From positions 15,649,302 through 15,713,301 of the forward strand of contig CM054144.1 in NCBI GenBank assembly GCA_028751875.1: DNA of 64,000 bases. Reading direction: 5' to 3'. Both the position numbers and the translations under genes were made by a program. Of this stretch, positions 45,331-63,271 are shown in pieces. The notes under the pieces are model-generated. The model was not told where the DNA came from and did no database searches. It worked only from the letters and a program-made list of their open reading frames with translations. Within the stretch, counting starts at the first letter, position 1. Every line of letters begins with the position of its first letter. Origin of the DNA: Rapana venosa (lineage: Eukaryota; Mollusca; Gastropoda; Neogastropoda; Muricidae).

Positions 45331-45864
45331 AGCTTTTATCTATTATTGCATCCAAAATGTCCTGGTCTAGCCTAGTGAATGAAGGAAAAGTGTGGCATGG
45401 ACAAGATGGAACCCTGGATGCCATTTTCTGGACAGACACATCACCATTTTATTGATTCATGTTGTTTACAGCTCAGCCAAGCGTGGAGGCCATATTGGGT
45501 CTGAAAATGGCTTCAGGGATATCACTGTCACATTGTTGTAACTAATAAGCCTCTCCCTGTATCCCCCTCTTGCATGCTTACATTCATTACCACCCATACA
45601 TGCTGAAGAATTCTACCAAACAGAAGTGCCACAAAATTGGTGTAATGTCATACTCCTGTAGTGTAGGAGGATGTATGCACACATGATGCCACACAACACA
45701 CATAATAGCATTATTCACACACACATACACACACACTCACTCATCCAATTGTTACCTGTGGGTGTGGTGTATACCATACATTCAACAGTGTATTGAAAAA
45801 TGTGTAGTGTATTTATGCTTTACTTACGATCTCAAGCATGTTACCTCTTTTCACAGCCTTGGTA

Positions 45865-46153
45865 AAGGTAAAGGTGTCCCATAACCTTTGTGGTCATAGG
45901 GGATGAGGCATCAGAGACCTCAGCTTCTCAAGGGGCCAGCATATTGAGGGCAGCGCCCATCTCCTCTCTCTTGCTGGTTTACCTTCCCTGACCCTAAAGA
46001 GACAGGTACCCATTTACAGCTGGGTGAACTGGGGGGGCTGTACTAAAGCCAAGGTGCGCAAACGGTCATCCATCCAAGTGGTAACCACGCTCGATGCTGC
46101 TTAACCTTAGCTGGGGAAAGCGAGTGCTCTGACCACTGAGCTATCTGGTCCCA
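45865..46153 (-). repeat. SINE-D copy with 12-bp target duplication
   Basis: 289-bp copy flanked exactly by ACAGCCTTGGTA (45853-45864 and 46154-46165). The - strand begins with the tRNA-like head GATAGCTCAGTGGTCAGAGC. Confidence 0.92.
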
Positions 46154-46560
46154 ACAGCCTTGGTATACTGAAATATTTGTCGAATCAAAATCAAACCAAA
46201 GTTAAAAAGTACTGTTAACATTTCACTCTTCCCATCCCCCCTCCACTCCTACACACACACACACACACACACACACAGAGGCACATAGCATATGGTCAAT
46301 TCCCCTGAACTCTTGTAGCCCTGATATTACAAGCAAAATCCACTTTTATTAAAAATGGAAAAAAAAGTGCATATTTTTCCCTTTCATCTGAAAAGCTCAC
46401 AGATGGGGCGAAATCTACACCATTACCTGATTAGTAATCAGCTTTTTTTTCTGGGGACAGAGAAAAAGAGTTAGTTACTGCTTGTGACATCAACTCTACC
46501 AGACTTCAGGACCGACCATATTCATGCACACACACATACACACACACTTCCACACACCAG

Positions 46561-48172
46561 TACTATCTAAATAAAGCTCTATTTGTCCAGAAAGTTGTCA
46601 ATGGAAATGCCCCTCCAAAGATCACCAATAGCTTCAAAATCAATGAACACAGACATAATCATCTACTAACATTTCCGAGACCAAGAAATAATCTTTACAA
46701 AACAAGCTTCCTGTACTCAGGTAGTGACTTATGGAACAAGCTCCCAAAACACTTAAAATGTATCAAAAACAAAAATCAGTTCAAGACACAGCTAAAAAGC
46801 CATTTAATGCATGAATGCCTAGGAATTGACTAATAAGGCAAATCAACCATGATTAATACGGCAAAATCAACCATACTTACATTTACCAGCACTAATGGTA
46901 TTCCCTACAACAACAAAAAATTCAAGTATATCTTACTGTGACTAGAAATTCTACAGTAACACACTGTATATGTGTGGACGGAGGGGGAGGCAGGAAAGAG
47001 GCACACTAATTATGCAAAGAAGTAAGAGAATCTATGCAAGCTAGTAAATAATCTGCAATGTTGAAACAAGTGGAAAGGAGGAAATTTTTAAAAATCTTTT
47101 TATGGTAGACCTGATAGCTTGATAGTGTGTGTCTCTCTCTCTCTCCTCTCCTCTCCTTTCCTCTCCTCTCCTCATGCCCTGTCTTGTCTAAATGTATAGA
47201 TTTTATTGTGGAAGTTGTTTTTATTGCAGTTAGAGATGAGATTATTAGTATTATTATAAGCGATACTGTTTTAGTTTGATATTGTTTTAGTTTTGATAGT
47301 CCAGTTGATTATGGGCTTTTGAATTCTGTGTCGTATAGGGGTTCTACTTGTTTGAATAATTGGGTTTTTTAAAAATTATTATTTCTCTATTGATTGAAGG
47401 TGTATTTCCCCTTCCCCCTTGATACTCCTCCCCCACCCCCATCCTTTCCAATGCTTTTCTGTTATCATCGTTATGTTGTTGTCTCATGGTGATGGGGATC
47501 ATTTGTTATATTGTTGTCTCATGGTGATGGGTGATTGTTGTTATAATTGTATCTCTATTATAATAATCATTATTGTAATCTTATTTGACTTCTCTTGCTT
47601 GGATAGTTATTGTGTGAATGTCATTTTTAAAAAAGCGCTATTTGAAAAGTATGAGCGCATAAAAAAAAAAAAAGCACACCTTTGCTGGGTGGAGGAGGAG
47701 AGGAGGGAGGTCATTGAAGGTAATATTATCAGTAACGACGAATGCCTAGTATTTTCTAACGTTTTATTCCTGTACCTTTTTTATATCTAAAGTATAAACG
47801 TGAAAAAATGGATGAAACAGTAAGTGAAGTAATTTGTTTGTCCTGACGTTTTATGCTTTTCTTTTTTTAATTCTTAAAACATTTTTATTTAAATGTGTGT
47901 GTGGACGTGAGCGCGCACAGGTGTGCATGAGTATGTGTGTGCATGTATATGTATATGTGGTAATTTGTATTTTCAATGTATTTCCTTAACGATTTTTTCC
48001 TTTTTTTTCTTTTTTACTGGTTTAATTTAATGGTAAATGATGCTATAATGTAGTGACTTAGTATAATCATTACGAAATTTGTTCTTAGATAGATGGCTTG
48101 ATGAAAAAAAGCAAATGCATTGCTTATTCAATGTACCATCTGGAAATAAAATTTTGACTTGACTTGACTTGA
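46561..48172 (+). pseudogene. LINE 3' end with (TTGAC)n tail
   Basis: A 90-codon open stretch ends at TAA 46831-46833 and reads FVQKVVNGNAPPKI, HLLTFPRPRNNLYKTSF, SDLWNKLPKHLK and FKTQLKSHLMHECLG, the extreme C-terminus of CR1-like RTs. About 1.3 kb of non-coding sequence follows and ends GAAATAAAATTTTGACTTGA in a TTGAC repeat, which fits a LINE 3' UTR and tail. The whole interval is interpreted as one 5'-truncated insertion; the UTR part is inference. It includes a (CT)n-rich tract near 47125-47172. Confidence 0.7.
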
Positions 48173-48278
48173 CACCAGTAGGTGTCACAGAATGTGATCA
48201 TAAAGGCCCTTCCAGTCTCTGGAACCACAGGAGCTGCCAAAACTTGCTCCTACCTGTGGTACTCATTCCGGGTTATGC

Positions 48279-48298
48279 CCCCCCCCCCCCCCCCCCCA
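48279..48298. repeat. Poly-C run
   Basis: About 20 C followed by T and C runs, just 3' of the LINE end. Confidence 0.9.
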
Positions 48299-48299
48299 C

Positions 48300-50935
48300 C
48301 TTTTTTTCCCCTGTCAGACTTTTTTCCCTGTCTCCAACAATATCCATTTTCTCACCCACCCCCCTCCCCACCAACACAAACAAACAAAATTTTGGGAAGT
48401 TTTTGACATTCTTTTGTAAAAGGAAAACAGACAGCTGTACTTGCAAAGATAGGCTCCAAGGTTTGGTAGGTTCTTGCTCTATGAGCTTAGATTGGGGCAC
48501 TTACGTGATCGGAAGAAAGAGAAGTGTCAGTTAGTATGTGATACTCCTGTGAATTGCATGATAGTTAATTTTTGGTTGTGTCTTTCTCGCAAATAAATCT
48601 GCACACACTCAAGTTCAAAATAACTTTCAAAAGTTTATTGGGTAGCAGTAAAGACATCATATAAATTATGTAATGTTTTTGCTCTGAACAAAAGCACACA
48701 CACAGCTTGCAGAATCCAACACAAGTGTAATGATAAATAACTTATGAATTCAAGATATAATATTTCTATAGAATAAAATAATAGGACATGACAGTTTGTT
48801 AAGAACTGCACACTGATATAACGATTACAGTGAAAACTGTCAGCCTTTTTCAGCTGTGATTATTAAATAATTATTCTAAACATGTTATTGTAATATTCCT
48901 TCCAGCTGTGGTTGATTTGAGCAGTTACAATCAGTCTGGCCTTCAGCCTAACAGCACCCACCATACAAGGTCACATAATGGCTCCAAAAATGAAAAGAGC
49001 TAAGAAGGCTTTGCCCTTGCAAGACCAGCATCCAGTGGCCCTGTCTTGTGACCCAATCTTGACGGCTACATGAAGCACTCCTACAGAGGATCTGGCCTGA
49101 CCCCATCCTAGTGGCCAAAAAATTCTTACACAGTGACATGGAAGACCTGTAGCATATCACTGCCTTCATTACAGACATTGAGCATGCAAAACAAGAAAAA
49201 GAAAAGAACTTGTCACAAAGACTGGGCTGCCCAGCTACAGAATGCAACAGAAGGAAAAGAGCTATGTGTTCAGCAAAACAGGGTTAACTTTCTGGAAATG
49301 GTGACACCACCTTTTTCTGCACTGTTTCTGGTTTCAGTTTGGACACTGGTGACACGAAGCAAGACCATGCCTGCCACATGTAGACAACTTCGGGGAGAGA
49401 GGCTGTTAGGCACACAGTGACTGACAGAGTACAGTAGTATGGTGTGTGGCTGAAGAAATGCCTGTCCATGAGCCTGATCTTGTCAGGTGAATTAAAGACA
49501 CACCTGACTATCATGGAAAGAAGATGAATCAGAATAAACTGCAATAAACTCAGGACCACACCCCTAGTATGAGCTTTTGTTGCATTTAAGATTCGACAAT
49601 GAACACGAAATCAAAATATAAATAATATTATATTTATGAATAGGATATACCAGTAAAACTTAAAAAAAACAGTTAAAATTCTTTTCTTTTTTTAAACCCA
49701 ACAAGCAAATGTGTGAATAGGCAATTGACACAACCAAAGCTTGACAAAAGTAGCTGTAAAAACTCATCAGATCTACAGGATTAAAAATGTTAGGCAAAAT
49801 ATAAGTGTCTATGCTAGTGAAACACAAACTATGCTAGTGAAATAAACCGGAAAAAATGACAGAAAAAAAATCATGGGAACAATTTCACACAAACAGGAAG
49901 CTTTGATTTAAGAATGTCCAGAAGGTAAGAATGCCACATGCACTGAAAGAATCCTCAGAGTTTCCACAGAGGAAATGAAGCATCGAGTCTCTCCATCTAC
50001 TGCTGTCTATGACACCTTTTCCTGTGATCGTTCATTTTCTCTGAGGGTTTAACAGCTCTCTCTCTCTCTCTCTCTCATCTCTCATCTCTCTCTCTTCTCT
50101 CTCTTCTCTTACACACACACACACACACACAAGTACGCACAAACACACACACTGAATAAAACATTCATTCATCAACCCCAACACCAAACCTAAAGACAGC
50201 ACAGTACATGAACAACAAGGCAACTGGCATTAAAATCATCATGTTGCCTGGGGAACTGTAGTGGTAGCTCCTTAAGAAAAGCAATGTATGTTGAGGTTAC
50301 AACCTTTCACAATAAGCAATTTACATGTTAAAGTTAGCACTCTACTAATTTAGCACACTACTAACACTCCTTAGTGATTCACAGGCACTTTGAGGTGGCT
50401 TCAATAACCAGAATGTACAGATCAGCTCTCACAACTGCATGACCCCAAAAAATCACCCATCTTTAAAGAATATCATGTATCCACATTTCTTGCTACAATG
50501 CATAATAGTTTTCAATGATGCATTACACTTCTATAAAATTGTTGAAAATCATAACCCCCCAAAATCAGCCATCTAGGAAAAAAGATGCCCAACTCAAAAG
50601 CACCTTTCCTGGAGGAGCTCCTCACTTGGCTAGCTGGGACACAAAAAGCAAAGCAGTCACTTACCCACCATTGCTCTTACTACAGTGCTATGACTTGTGC
50701 TTACTTTGTGCTTGAAAATAAACTCCAACAGAAAGTATGACCTAAATTTGCCCTACAAGTGAAAACAAATGTTTCCTATTGGTGTCACTGGCAGTTATCT
50801 TTCCTGAAACCTGCTGGAATGGTTGTCAGCAGGTGGACAAAAAACTCGAACAGCCTTAGGTTCGATTCCACCCCAACACACACACACACACACCTCTCTC
50901 TGTCTCTGACTCTCTCTCTCTGTCTCTTATATATC
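48300..50935. other. Intergenic stretch
   Basis: No exon recognised. Open stretches of 60-100 codons near 48950-49560 occur on both strands without domains. (CT)n and (CA)n at 50055-50150. Confidence 0.45.
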
Positions 50936-50941
50936 TGTAAG

Positions 50942-51033
50942 GGAGGGGACTGGATGTAAAAAAGCACATGGGTGCTTATTCATTATCCTCGAAATAAAAG
51001 AATTTGTCATTGTCATTGTCATTGTCAAATGAC
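50942..51033 (+). repeat. SINE-A 3' fragment with (TTGTCA)n tail
   Basis: GGGGACTGGATGTAAAAAAG, GGTGCTTATTCATTATCCTC and GAAATAAAAGAA, then four TTGTCA-type repeats. Confidence 0.85.
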
Positions 51034-51082
51034 TAAGTTGATAAAATGGTGTGGCCATTAGACATCAGACTGAAAACACATC

Positions 51083-51292
51083 TCAACATACACAGAGTCT
51101 TACCAGCAACTGGAGATTTAGGACACAAAATCTCCCTGAATAATGTAACATCTGAACCTACACAGACTCTTACCAGCAATTAGAGACACCAAATCTCCCT
51201 GAATAATGTAAAATCTAAACATTGAGTCTTACCAACAAATGGAGATTCAGGACATAAAATCTGCCTGAATAGTGCAACAATAATTATTGCTA
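51083..51292. repeat. Degenerate tandem repeat, ~70 bp, three units
   Basis: Units share ACTCTTACCAGCAA, GGAGA and AAATCTCCCTGAATAATGTA. Non-coding. Confidence 0.75.
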
Positions 51293-52758
51293 CAGAATCC
51301 ATCACCCACATCCCAAAAATCAGCATCATCTGAGCTCAGGCAACAGGCTCCACCACACCACTGAAGACAGAGAACTGACATGACTTCCAAGAAAGTAGCG
51401 AGAAACTTCTGCATAAAGTGAGGCAGAAACAAAACAAAATCAGGTTTCTGGGTGTGAGCCACAACCACCATACAGCACCTAAGGCCATGAGATCCATCCA
51501 ACAGGGGAAATGAACCCTAGCACTAAAGTAAGTTCTGATACTTGCAGGTAAAATGTCATGTGCTTAACAAACAAAACTCCCCAAATCACCAAAAAGGGAT
51601 GATACAGTCTTCATTTTGCTCTGCCCTCAACTTTAAGGATCTTTCACACCATCAACAGTCTGATCCATGATAAAGTACACAATGATCAGTTCCTTGGGTA
51701 ATGCATGTACACAAACACATTTGACATTACCAAAGCCTTACATGTAGTTGAACTTTCAACTTGCCTGTCTGTTTGCTTTCACTAATCACAAAGTTCTGAA
51801 ACTGATTTATGCAGATTTCTTTCTTTACACAATCAATTCATTAATCAGAGTGATACTTCATTAGCTATTCACATCAATCTGAAATATAAGGAGAGTATCA
51901 GAATGAAAAATTTCAGACAAATCACTGAAGACTTAAAAGTATGTTTGATTAAAACAACTGCTTCTTCTTCTAAAACTAAATGCCCTAGTGGGAACTGATT
52001 GTTCTGTTGGAATCGTGATCTCTTCATATTTGAAATTTTAAAATCACAGAGTTATCAAAGTATAAGTCACAATGCACACAGTCACTATATACACGTTACA
52101 AGCAAACATGATATCAAAAATACATTCTATGGTAATCTGTATAGAGATTATATACAACTTCATATACAGGGCAAGACATCGATTTACAAGTGGCTCAAGT
52201 GCATTCAATACAATAGGCAAAACAATATTTACTCTTAACAAAAGATGTGTAACTTCAAAGTCAATCAAGTCATGATGTTGGCAAGTTGTTTCTGTAATTT
52301 AAGTAATTTTCTTCCTAATAATTTTTCAGTCTCGGTTTTGAAGAGCTGTCAACTTTACTTAGAACCACTTCATAGCTAAATATCTTGTCTCTTTGCTTTA
52401 TAACATGGCTAAACATGGTTTTATATCATTAATGCTTTGCAGTTCTTACAACAGAACAATAATCAAGACAATGAACAGGAACAAAAATACCAAAACAAAA
52501 ATATTTCCCAATGTTCATCACCACTCATGAATACACAATCACAAAGCTACTCAAAATACTGTGATATACACATTGCTGTCACATACATATCAAAACTACT
52601 CAGAAACCACAAGAAGTAAGGTAAAAAGTGATACCAGTCTGTGTATTAGACTCACATTTCATAAACAAGCCTTACACACAAGCCTTACAAGAATCTTGGA
52701 TTGAAAACAGAAGCATGAGAAGATTGTAAAGAAATAAGTACTTTTCTACTTTCTTAAC

Positions 52759-52845
52759 ATGTGTGTGTGTGTGTGTGCACGCGTGTGCATGTGTGTGTGC
52801 ATGTGTACATGTGTGTGTGCGTGCGCATGGGTGTGTGTGTGTGTG
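52759..52845. repeat. (TG)n tract
   Basis: Interrupted TG/CATG repeat. Confidence 0.9.
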
Positions 52846-53726
52846 CATGCACTTTGCATATCTCTTTTCTCTGGTGTTCATTTTTCCCCTTTTCATGAAT
52901 GTGATTTCATTGTTTCCAGCCATGTAGACTCACACATTCACTTGCTAAAAATCACCCCTTCCTACCATGCATACATGAAACTACCTACACACTGACCACT
53001 GACCATATGGCACCACAGCACAAACTCCACAACACAACCATCAGGAATGCCCAGTTGATCAACATGTCACACATCACTCTATTCCATAAGATGTGGATTT
53101 CTCAGAAAAACATATCCACAAAAACAAAGGGGATAAATTAATGACTGGACTGATACAAGCAGGAATGTGAACACATAAAAAATGTTGACCAAAAACTTCT
53201 GGAAGGTAAAAGTTATCCAGCTTCTAACATTTAGCTTTGTATGACCCACATTCAACAATGAAGTAAGTAAATCAGTTTAGATTGAATGATATGTATTTAC
53301 TGGAATGCACAAAAATCAATGATGAAATTGCAGTCTAGCTGCTGTAAGCATTTATTCATTCAGAATACTCCAGGATTTTGTCTCAATCAAGAATGAACAG
53401 ACACTGAAACAATAATTCTAAAAGAACTGCAACAGATACGGTTTTAAATACATGAAGACATAATTATAGACACCCCTCCACCCAAAAGATAAACAAATGA
53501 ATTACTGCTTAGAAAATAAAATAAAATAAAAGATGTATAGATCTGGAAATTCATATCACAAGAAAAAACCCTGAAGATGATTTGTGCTGATGTTCTTCAA
53601 TCATGGTCAAATCATTTGTAGTAAGCCAGTCTGATACCACTAGGCTACAAATGACAGTATGTTAACATGAAAATAAATATTACCATCCGGGCGTATATCA
53701 CAACCATAGATCAACAAGATTCATCA

Positions 53727-53830
53727 TCAATGCCTTTGTGCCTTATTGGCACATAGGGCAGCAACAAATGTTCTCCACTCCTGTCTGTCCTGGGCCAGCT
53801 TCTGAATGGTTCCCCAGGTATGTTGGAAAT
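53727..53830 (-). pseudogene. End of a LINE ORF2 (fragment)
   Basis: The - strand reads QKLAQDRQEWRTFVAALCAN before a stop. A closing motif of the type 'A-x-DR-x-x-WR-x-x-V-x-ALCA' is common at the C-terminus of RTE/CR1-type ORF2 proteins in invertebrates. Only about 35 codons remain. Confidence 0.5.
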
Positions 53831-54081
53831 CAACAAGATTAACAATGAATAGCTTCTTCTTCATCTTTTTTAGAAAGAAAATCCCAAAACAAAAGAAAAC
53901 GATTTTCAAAATAATTATCTTATCCACATTACAACATGTGTTCCATACTATATACACTGAGAGAAATTATTACAAGTTGCACATTTATTATGAGTGCATG
54001 TGTGTTAAGTGATATTACGACCATGCTAACTTCTCAGTGGAGAATTTTGTGCATGTTATAATTTATTATGGTCATTTTGTA

Positions 54082-54372
54082 GTAAAGTAAGTATGTTCTT
54101 TCGAGCCAGAAGGCCCATAGAGCCGGAGCTTATCCCGGTTTCTGTAGCGTTAAGCGAACTGATGGTTTTTCACCACCCCTGTGACAGGACACTAGTCTGT
54201 CGCCAGATACTTCCCCAGCAGAGCTGGTACCCACTTGTACACCTGGGTGGAGTGAGGAAAATAGGAGTAAAGTGTCTTTCCCAAGGACACAACACCGAGC
54301 CAAGCGGGGATCGAACCCGCGACCTCTGGATCACGAGTTGACCGCCTAAACCACTCGACCACGGTGCCTCCA
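54082..54372 (-). repeat. SINE-B copy with 12-bp target duplication
   Basis: Flanked exactly by GGTCATTTTGTA (54070-54081 and 54373-54384). Nearly identical to the copy at 13911-14192. Confidence 0.95.
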
Positions 54373-54586
54373 GGTCATTTTGTACAATGTATATAAAAAA
54401 TGATGAATACAGCAAAGTTATAACAGCACATTTCAGCAACACTTGCCTTGTTGTCCAACAATACTTTGCTTTTATAAATAATCATAACTACAGAGATATA
54501 ATGATACAAACACAGTTTGTTTTTCTTCTGTTTTGTCAGGAATGATTATGAAGTGAAACAGAAATATATATCTTTATATTTTGCTT

Positions 54587-55044
54587 TTATGTACAGTTGC
54601 AAAACAAAACATACAGCTGTAAGTTTTATCTAAGTGTAATCTTAAAAACACTTCTTGTGTGTAGTTGAGCCAAACACAATTTTCTCTTTTACAGAAAAGC
54701 CACCCACCCTTTCCACCAATTCTCCTCTTACTCTGTACTGTCTCTGCTTCAGTCCCACCTTTCTTTTTTACCAAGATAATCACTAAGAAGCTTATTCTTT
54801 CCCTTTTAGTCAGTACCTGGTAATAAATATCAAACACATTTTTAACTGCTCACCTCCCCTCCTTTGTTTTTTTGCTTGTACTGGCAAAACCTTGAAAAAA
54901 ATCTTTTTTAATGGTCAGTCTGGTAAAAAAAGAAAAATTGTGTTTGGCTCAACTACATACAAGAAGTGTTTTCCAGATTACACTTAGATAAAACTTACAG
55001 CTGTAAAATTAGGTATTTATATTTTGTTTTGCAATTGCACATAA
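54587..55044. repeat. Foldback element, ~100-bp inverted arms
   Basis: Left arm 54587-54683 and right arm 54934-55044 are inverse complements with few mismatches (CAGCTGTAAGTTTTATCTAA and TTGAGCCAAACACAATTTT at left). The 250-bp interior is pyrimidine-rich, with no gene. Confidence 0.85.
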
Positions 55045-55542
55045 TCCCTAGCCTGCTGGGTCAAAGACAAGCGAACTATCAGCAGAAAGCCCTCGTAATA
55101 CGAGCATATAATGATGTAAATTATAAACAACGTCACAATCGCCCAAAGGAAGATAAGTGTCATGATGCTTTATACCCTGAGACCAATGAAATTCATTCTA
55201 CAGTAGAGATAATTCATTTCACACTGTATAAAAAAAGAAACCTTTTCATTACATTTTTTAAACTCGCTTTTAAAACAAAAGACAATTTTTTGATTTTGAA
55301 AAAAAAGACGTTTTAACATAAAAGTGATTGACATATAATTAAAAGCTAAAACAGCTTAAAAAGCTCTACAGGCATAACAAAGACGTTCAAAGAGGAATTC
55401 AACAAGAAGTCATATATGTTGATTTGATTTTCGTTTAAACATGTGACCAATTTCAATAAAAACAAACATAGGTGGAAAACACTTGCAAACAAACAACTGA
55501 ATTCACTTTTCCAGTGTTCTCTTACCTTCCAAGCATTTCCAC

Positions 55543-55547
55543 ACACA

Positions 55548-55622
<75 letters not shown>
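55543..55622. repeat. (CA)n microsatellite
   Basis: About 40 CA units, directly followed by a SINE-A head. Confidence 0.97.
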
Positions 55623-55626
<4 letters not shown>

Positions 55627-55930
55627 GGACAGGATAGCCTGGTGGTTAGAGTGATGCGCTCGTGATCTGTTGACCCAGGTTTGAATCTTGTTCAAGAGGA
55701 TTTTTCCCTCTGGAGTTAACATCAGTGCCGAGCCCTATAAACCGAGGTCCTGTGTGTGTGTGAACAGACACAGAACATCTTGCGCACATGTTAAAACCTG
55801 TCCCGTTTTTTGAAAGAATCACTGTGTGACGGTGGGAACAGATGATAAAATTGAGAAAACTGCATACATGCGGGGACTGGCTGTAAAAATGCACATGAGC
55901 GCTTATTCCATTATCCTTGAAATAAAAGAT
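55627..55930 (+). repeat. SINE-A, full-length copy
   Basis: Clearest copy: A box TAGCCTGGTGGTTAGAGTG, B box GGTTTGAATCT, GAGTTAACATCAGTGCCGAG, the central TATAAACCGAGGTCCTGTG, GGTGGGAACAGATGATAAAA, and the tail GCGCTTATTCCATTATCC, GAAATAAAAG. Confidence 0.92.
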
Positions 55931-56139
55931 TTTTTAAAACATCATTTTCATGTACACACACACATATGCCACACACACATTCTCTCTTATGAATGTGGGC
56001 TATCATAGCTTCTCACAAAACAAGCATACGCACTTGAGGACTTCCATCCTGGATGGAGCCGCACGTGTGTAAATCATTTCAAGGAATGTGTCCTGAAACT
56101 ATACATCTAAGTCCCACCCATGATCAGAATCTCTTTACA

Positions 56140-56330
56140 CAATAACATCAACAACAATAAAATCTCTTTAAAATGATGATAATCACAACATCATCAACAA
56201 AACAAAAACAACAACAGCACACGCTCACACTTGCATGCGCACAGAGAACCTCAGCAAAATCTCTTTAAAGGACAACAATAACAACATCATCAACAACAAC
56301 AAAAACAACAACATGCATGCACACAGAGAA
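56140..56330. repeat. Two-copy tandem repeat rich in CAA/ATC
   Basis: AAAATCTCTTTAAA, ACAACATCATCAACAA and CATGC-CACAGAGAA recur about 115 bp apart. Confidence 0.7.
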
Positions 56331-57189
56331 TTGTAGCAATTACATGTTACAAATATTCTTGAACAATCAACATCATTATATTTTACAGCTTCAAGTAGCA
56401 TTTATAGCTTTTTGTCCAGCTTGTGCAGAGCTCTTTAAACACTCGTGAAAGTGAAGTAAGTTCCATTCAACCACACTGCTGAGCACAACAACAGATCAAC
56501 CATCTTCAAGCTCAGGAGACTCTAATACACAATGACACTTTTCTTAATGCCCATATTAACTTACCGTGAAATAAATGGCCATATATCCATGATTCAGTTG
56601 AAAATAAACCCCAACCTCCATCAATTCATTCTTGAAATAGGATGTAGTAAGTAAAGACAGCAAATTTGGGAATACATTACCCTCTTCAGAGTTTGATAAT
56701 TTACTGATTATTATATTCATAGTCATGAAATGTATGATTTTAAACCAAAATGAGATAGCTTGAAAACCAAACCAAGGATAAAGGATAAAAGACAGTGAGA
56801 CAGACAGGCAGACACACAGGAGAAAGAGGTACCTACAGACAGATAAAAACAACAACAAAAACCAAAGGAGGGAGTATTCAAAGATACATAACAAATCCAA
56901 ACAAAGAAATAAAACTCAACTGGGTGAAGAAATAAAAATCTAGCTTTTTACAATATAAACTAAAAATGTCAGAGATAAGTTAACAGGAGCAACACTGCAC
57001 ACGGCACTGTGGAACTTGACCTTCCATAGACAATTATATCTCCTTCTGGTTAGAACAACATAGCAGTTAAATCTTACAGAACTAAAGCAGAGGACATAAA
57101 CTAAAAAGTCACAAAAGTATTGACAGAAATTTTCAATATACTTATCCCCCTTGCTGTCTGTAATATTGTGTGTGTGTGTGTGTGTGTTG

Positions 57190-57300
57190 TTCCTCAGCTA
57201 TAATTCCGCGGTTCACCAAAGGTGAGATTTTGCATGTGTGATTGTTGTTACCCACCATTAAGGTAGCTGCAATCCAATTTTGGGGATGGTGTCAAAACAG
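57190..57300 (-). repeat. Family E copy, inverted
   Basis: GGTTCACCAAAGGTGAGATT and TACCCACCATTAAGGTAGCT are the inverse of the family signature. Confidence 0.7.
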
Positions 57301-57309
57301 GACATCTGT

Positions 57310-57598
57310 GTGCAAGCATTATTTTAAAAAATCTGTCATCTATTTCTACTGGCATGAAATGGCCTCTTCTTCTGAAAGGAATAATACATTTTAACATGTG
57401 CACAAGACGTTCTGCATGCATTCACACATAGGGCCTTGATTTATATAGTCTCATCCAAAGGAACTTTGGGGAGTAGAGTCAGTACTGATGTTAACTCAAG
57501 GGGAAAATTCCCTGAAGCAAGGCGCCTGTGTGGTGGTTTGATCGTGGGCTGTCAGATCAGGAGTGCAACACTCACACCACAAGGCTACCTTACCCCCT
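57310..57598 (-). repeat. SINE-A copy, inverted
   Basis: GTTCTGCATGCATTCACACA, AGTCTCATCCAAAGG and AGTACTGATGTTAACTC, with the head toward 57598. Diverged. Confidence 0.8.
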
Positions 57599-57599
57599 G

Positions 57600-58652
57600 C
57601 TGTGTGTAATAAAAATACACAGTGTGGGATCACTCAGCAGACACATCTCGTTTACACTGTCTGAACAAAGTCAGTGCAGTGCAGTGCCCCAACCACTCCT
57701 GAAGGAATGAAGGCAGATGTCAAGTTAAGCAGACTAAAGAAAAATGTTCCACTTTTGACAAAACCTTTCAGCAGATAAACTAGCCTTCAACTGTGCAAGC
57801 CAATAGTTTGAATTTTATATTGCAATTAATGTGTGAAGTCCACTCTTTTTTTTCTTCTTTTTTTCCTTCTGTGTATCAGTTTTCCCCAGTAACAAGGGTC
57901 AACAAAAATGTCTATAGGAAGCATAGGCACCACCTTTGTCCTGTAAGTGAATGTCATTTCCAGATAAGCTATGCTAGCTGACTGATAAACAATGTTACAG
58001 GAAAGTAATTTATACATTGTTGCAGCTACACATTTTTCTGGATACAAATCATGCTGTCTTTTTACAGGATAGCATTTAAGGCATCACATGTTTTATGTTT
58101 TCGTGTTCACCTGTTTACCAATAGAGGTAATAAAAATAGACAAACAAATAAACAAACACACAAACATTTCTTATGACCTCTTATACAAGCTTTCTGATAC
58201 ATACAGAACCATTACAACTCATCCCAAGACTTGCAACTGACCGCTAGAGATCGTGGTCAGTCAAGAACAGTCATACGCCTGGACATTTTCTCGTTTCCTG
58301 GACTGGTATGTTGACCAACATGTCACCTCTGTAGTCAACTGCTGTTTCCATAAGTGTGTTGCAATCTGTTGAAGGGCCTCTGTTATATTTTACTGCACTG
58401 CTTCTTTGAAATATTAACAACTTTTCACAAAGAGTGACAACGTTTTTTTTCCTTAGATACAGTAAGTATTGTGCGGCAAAAATTTCAAATTACTCAAAGT
58501 TGGCAATGACATTAGATGAGATCAGACACACAAGCAGACGCTATGTAAATTAGCAAATGGATGTCTCCACTGGTGACTGGCAAGCGTACATAGTTCTCCA
58601 GTAATGCCGCAGTGGTGAGGGAAGGCTGCCAGACACACAGTCGTGTAAGGTT
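57600..58652 (-). other. Exchanger 3' UTR candidate
   Basis: Follows the exchanger stop on the - strand and contains no recognised repeat or exon. Probably 3' UTR at least in part. No polyadenylation site is assigned. Confidence 0.4.
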
Positions 58653-63247
<4,595 letters not shown>

Positions 63248-63271
63248 CTGCAGGCCGGGACACAGAGACAT

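Noticed and set aside
48948..49559. Overlapping 90-100 codon frames on both strands
   Set aside because: No domain, no start context, and both strands are equally open. Possibly an old repeat; not supported as coding.
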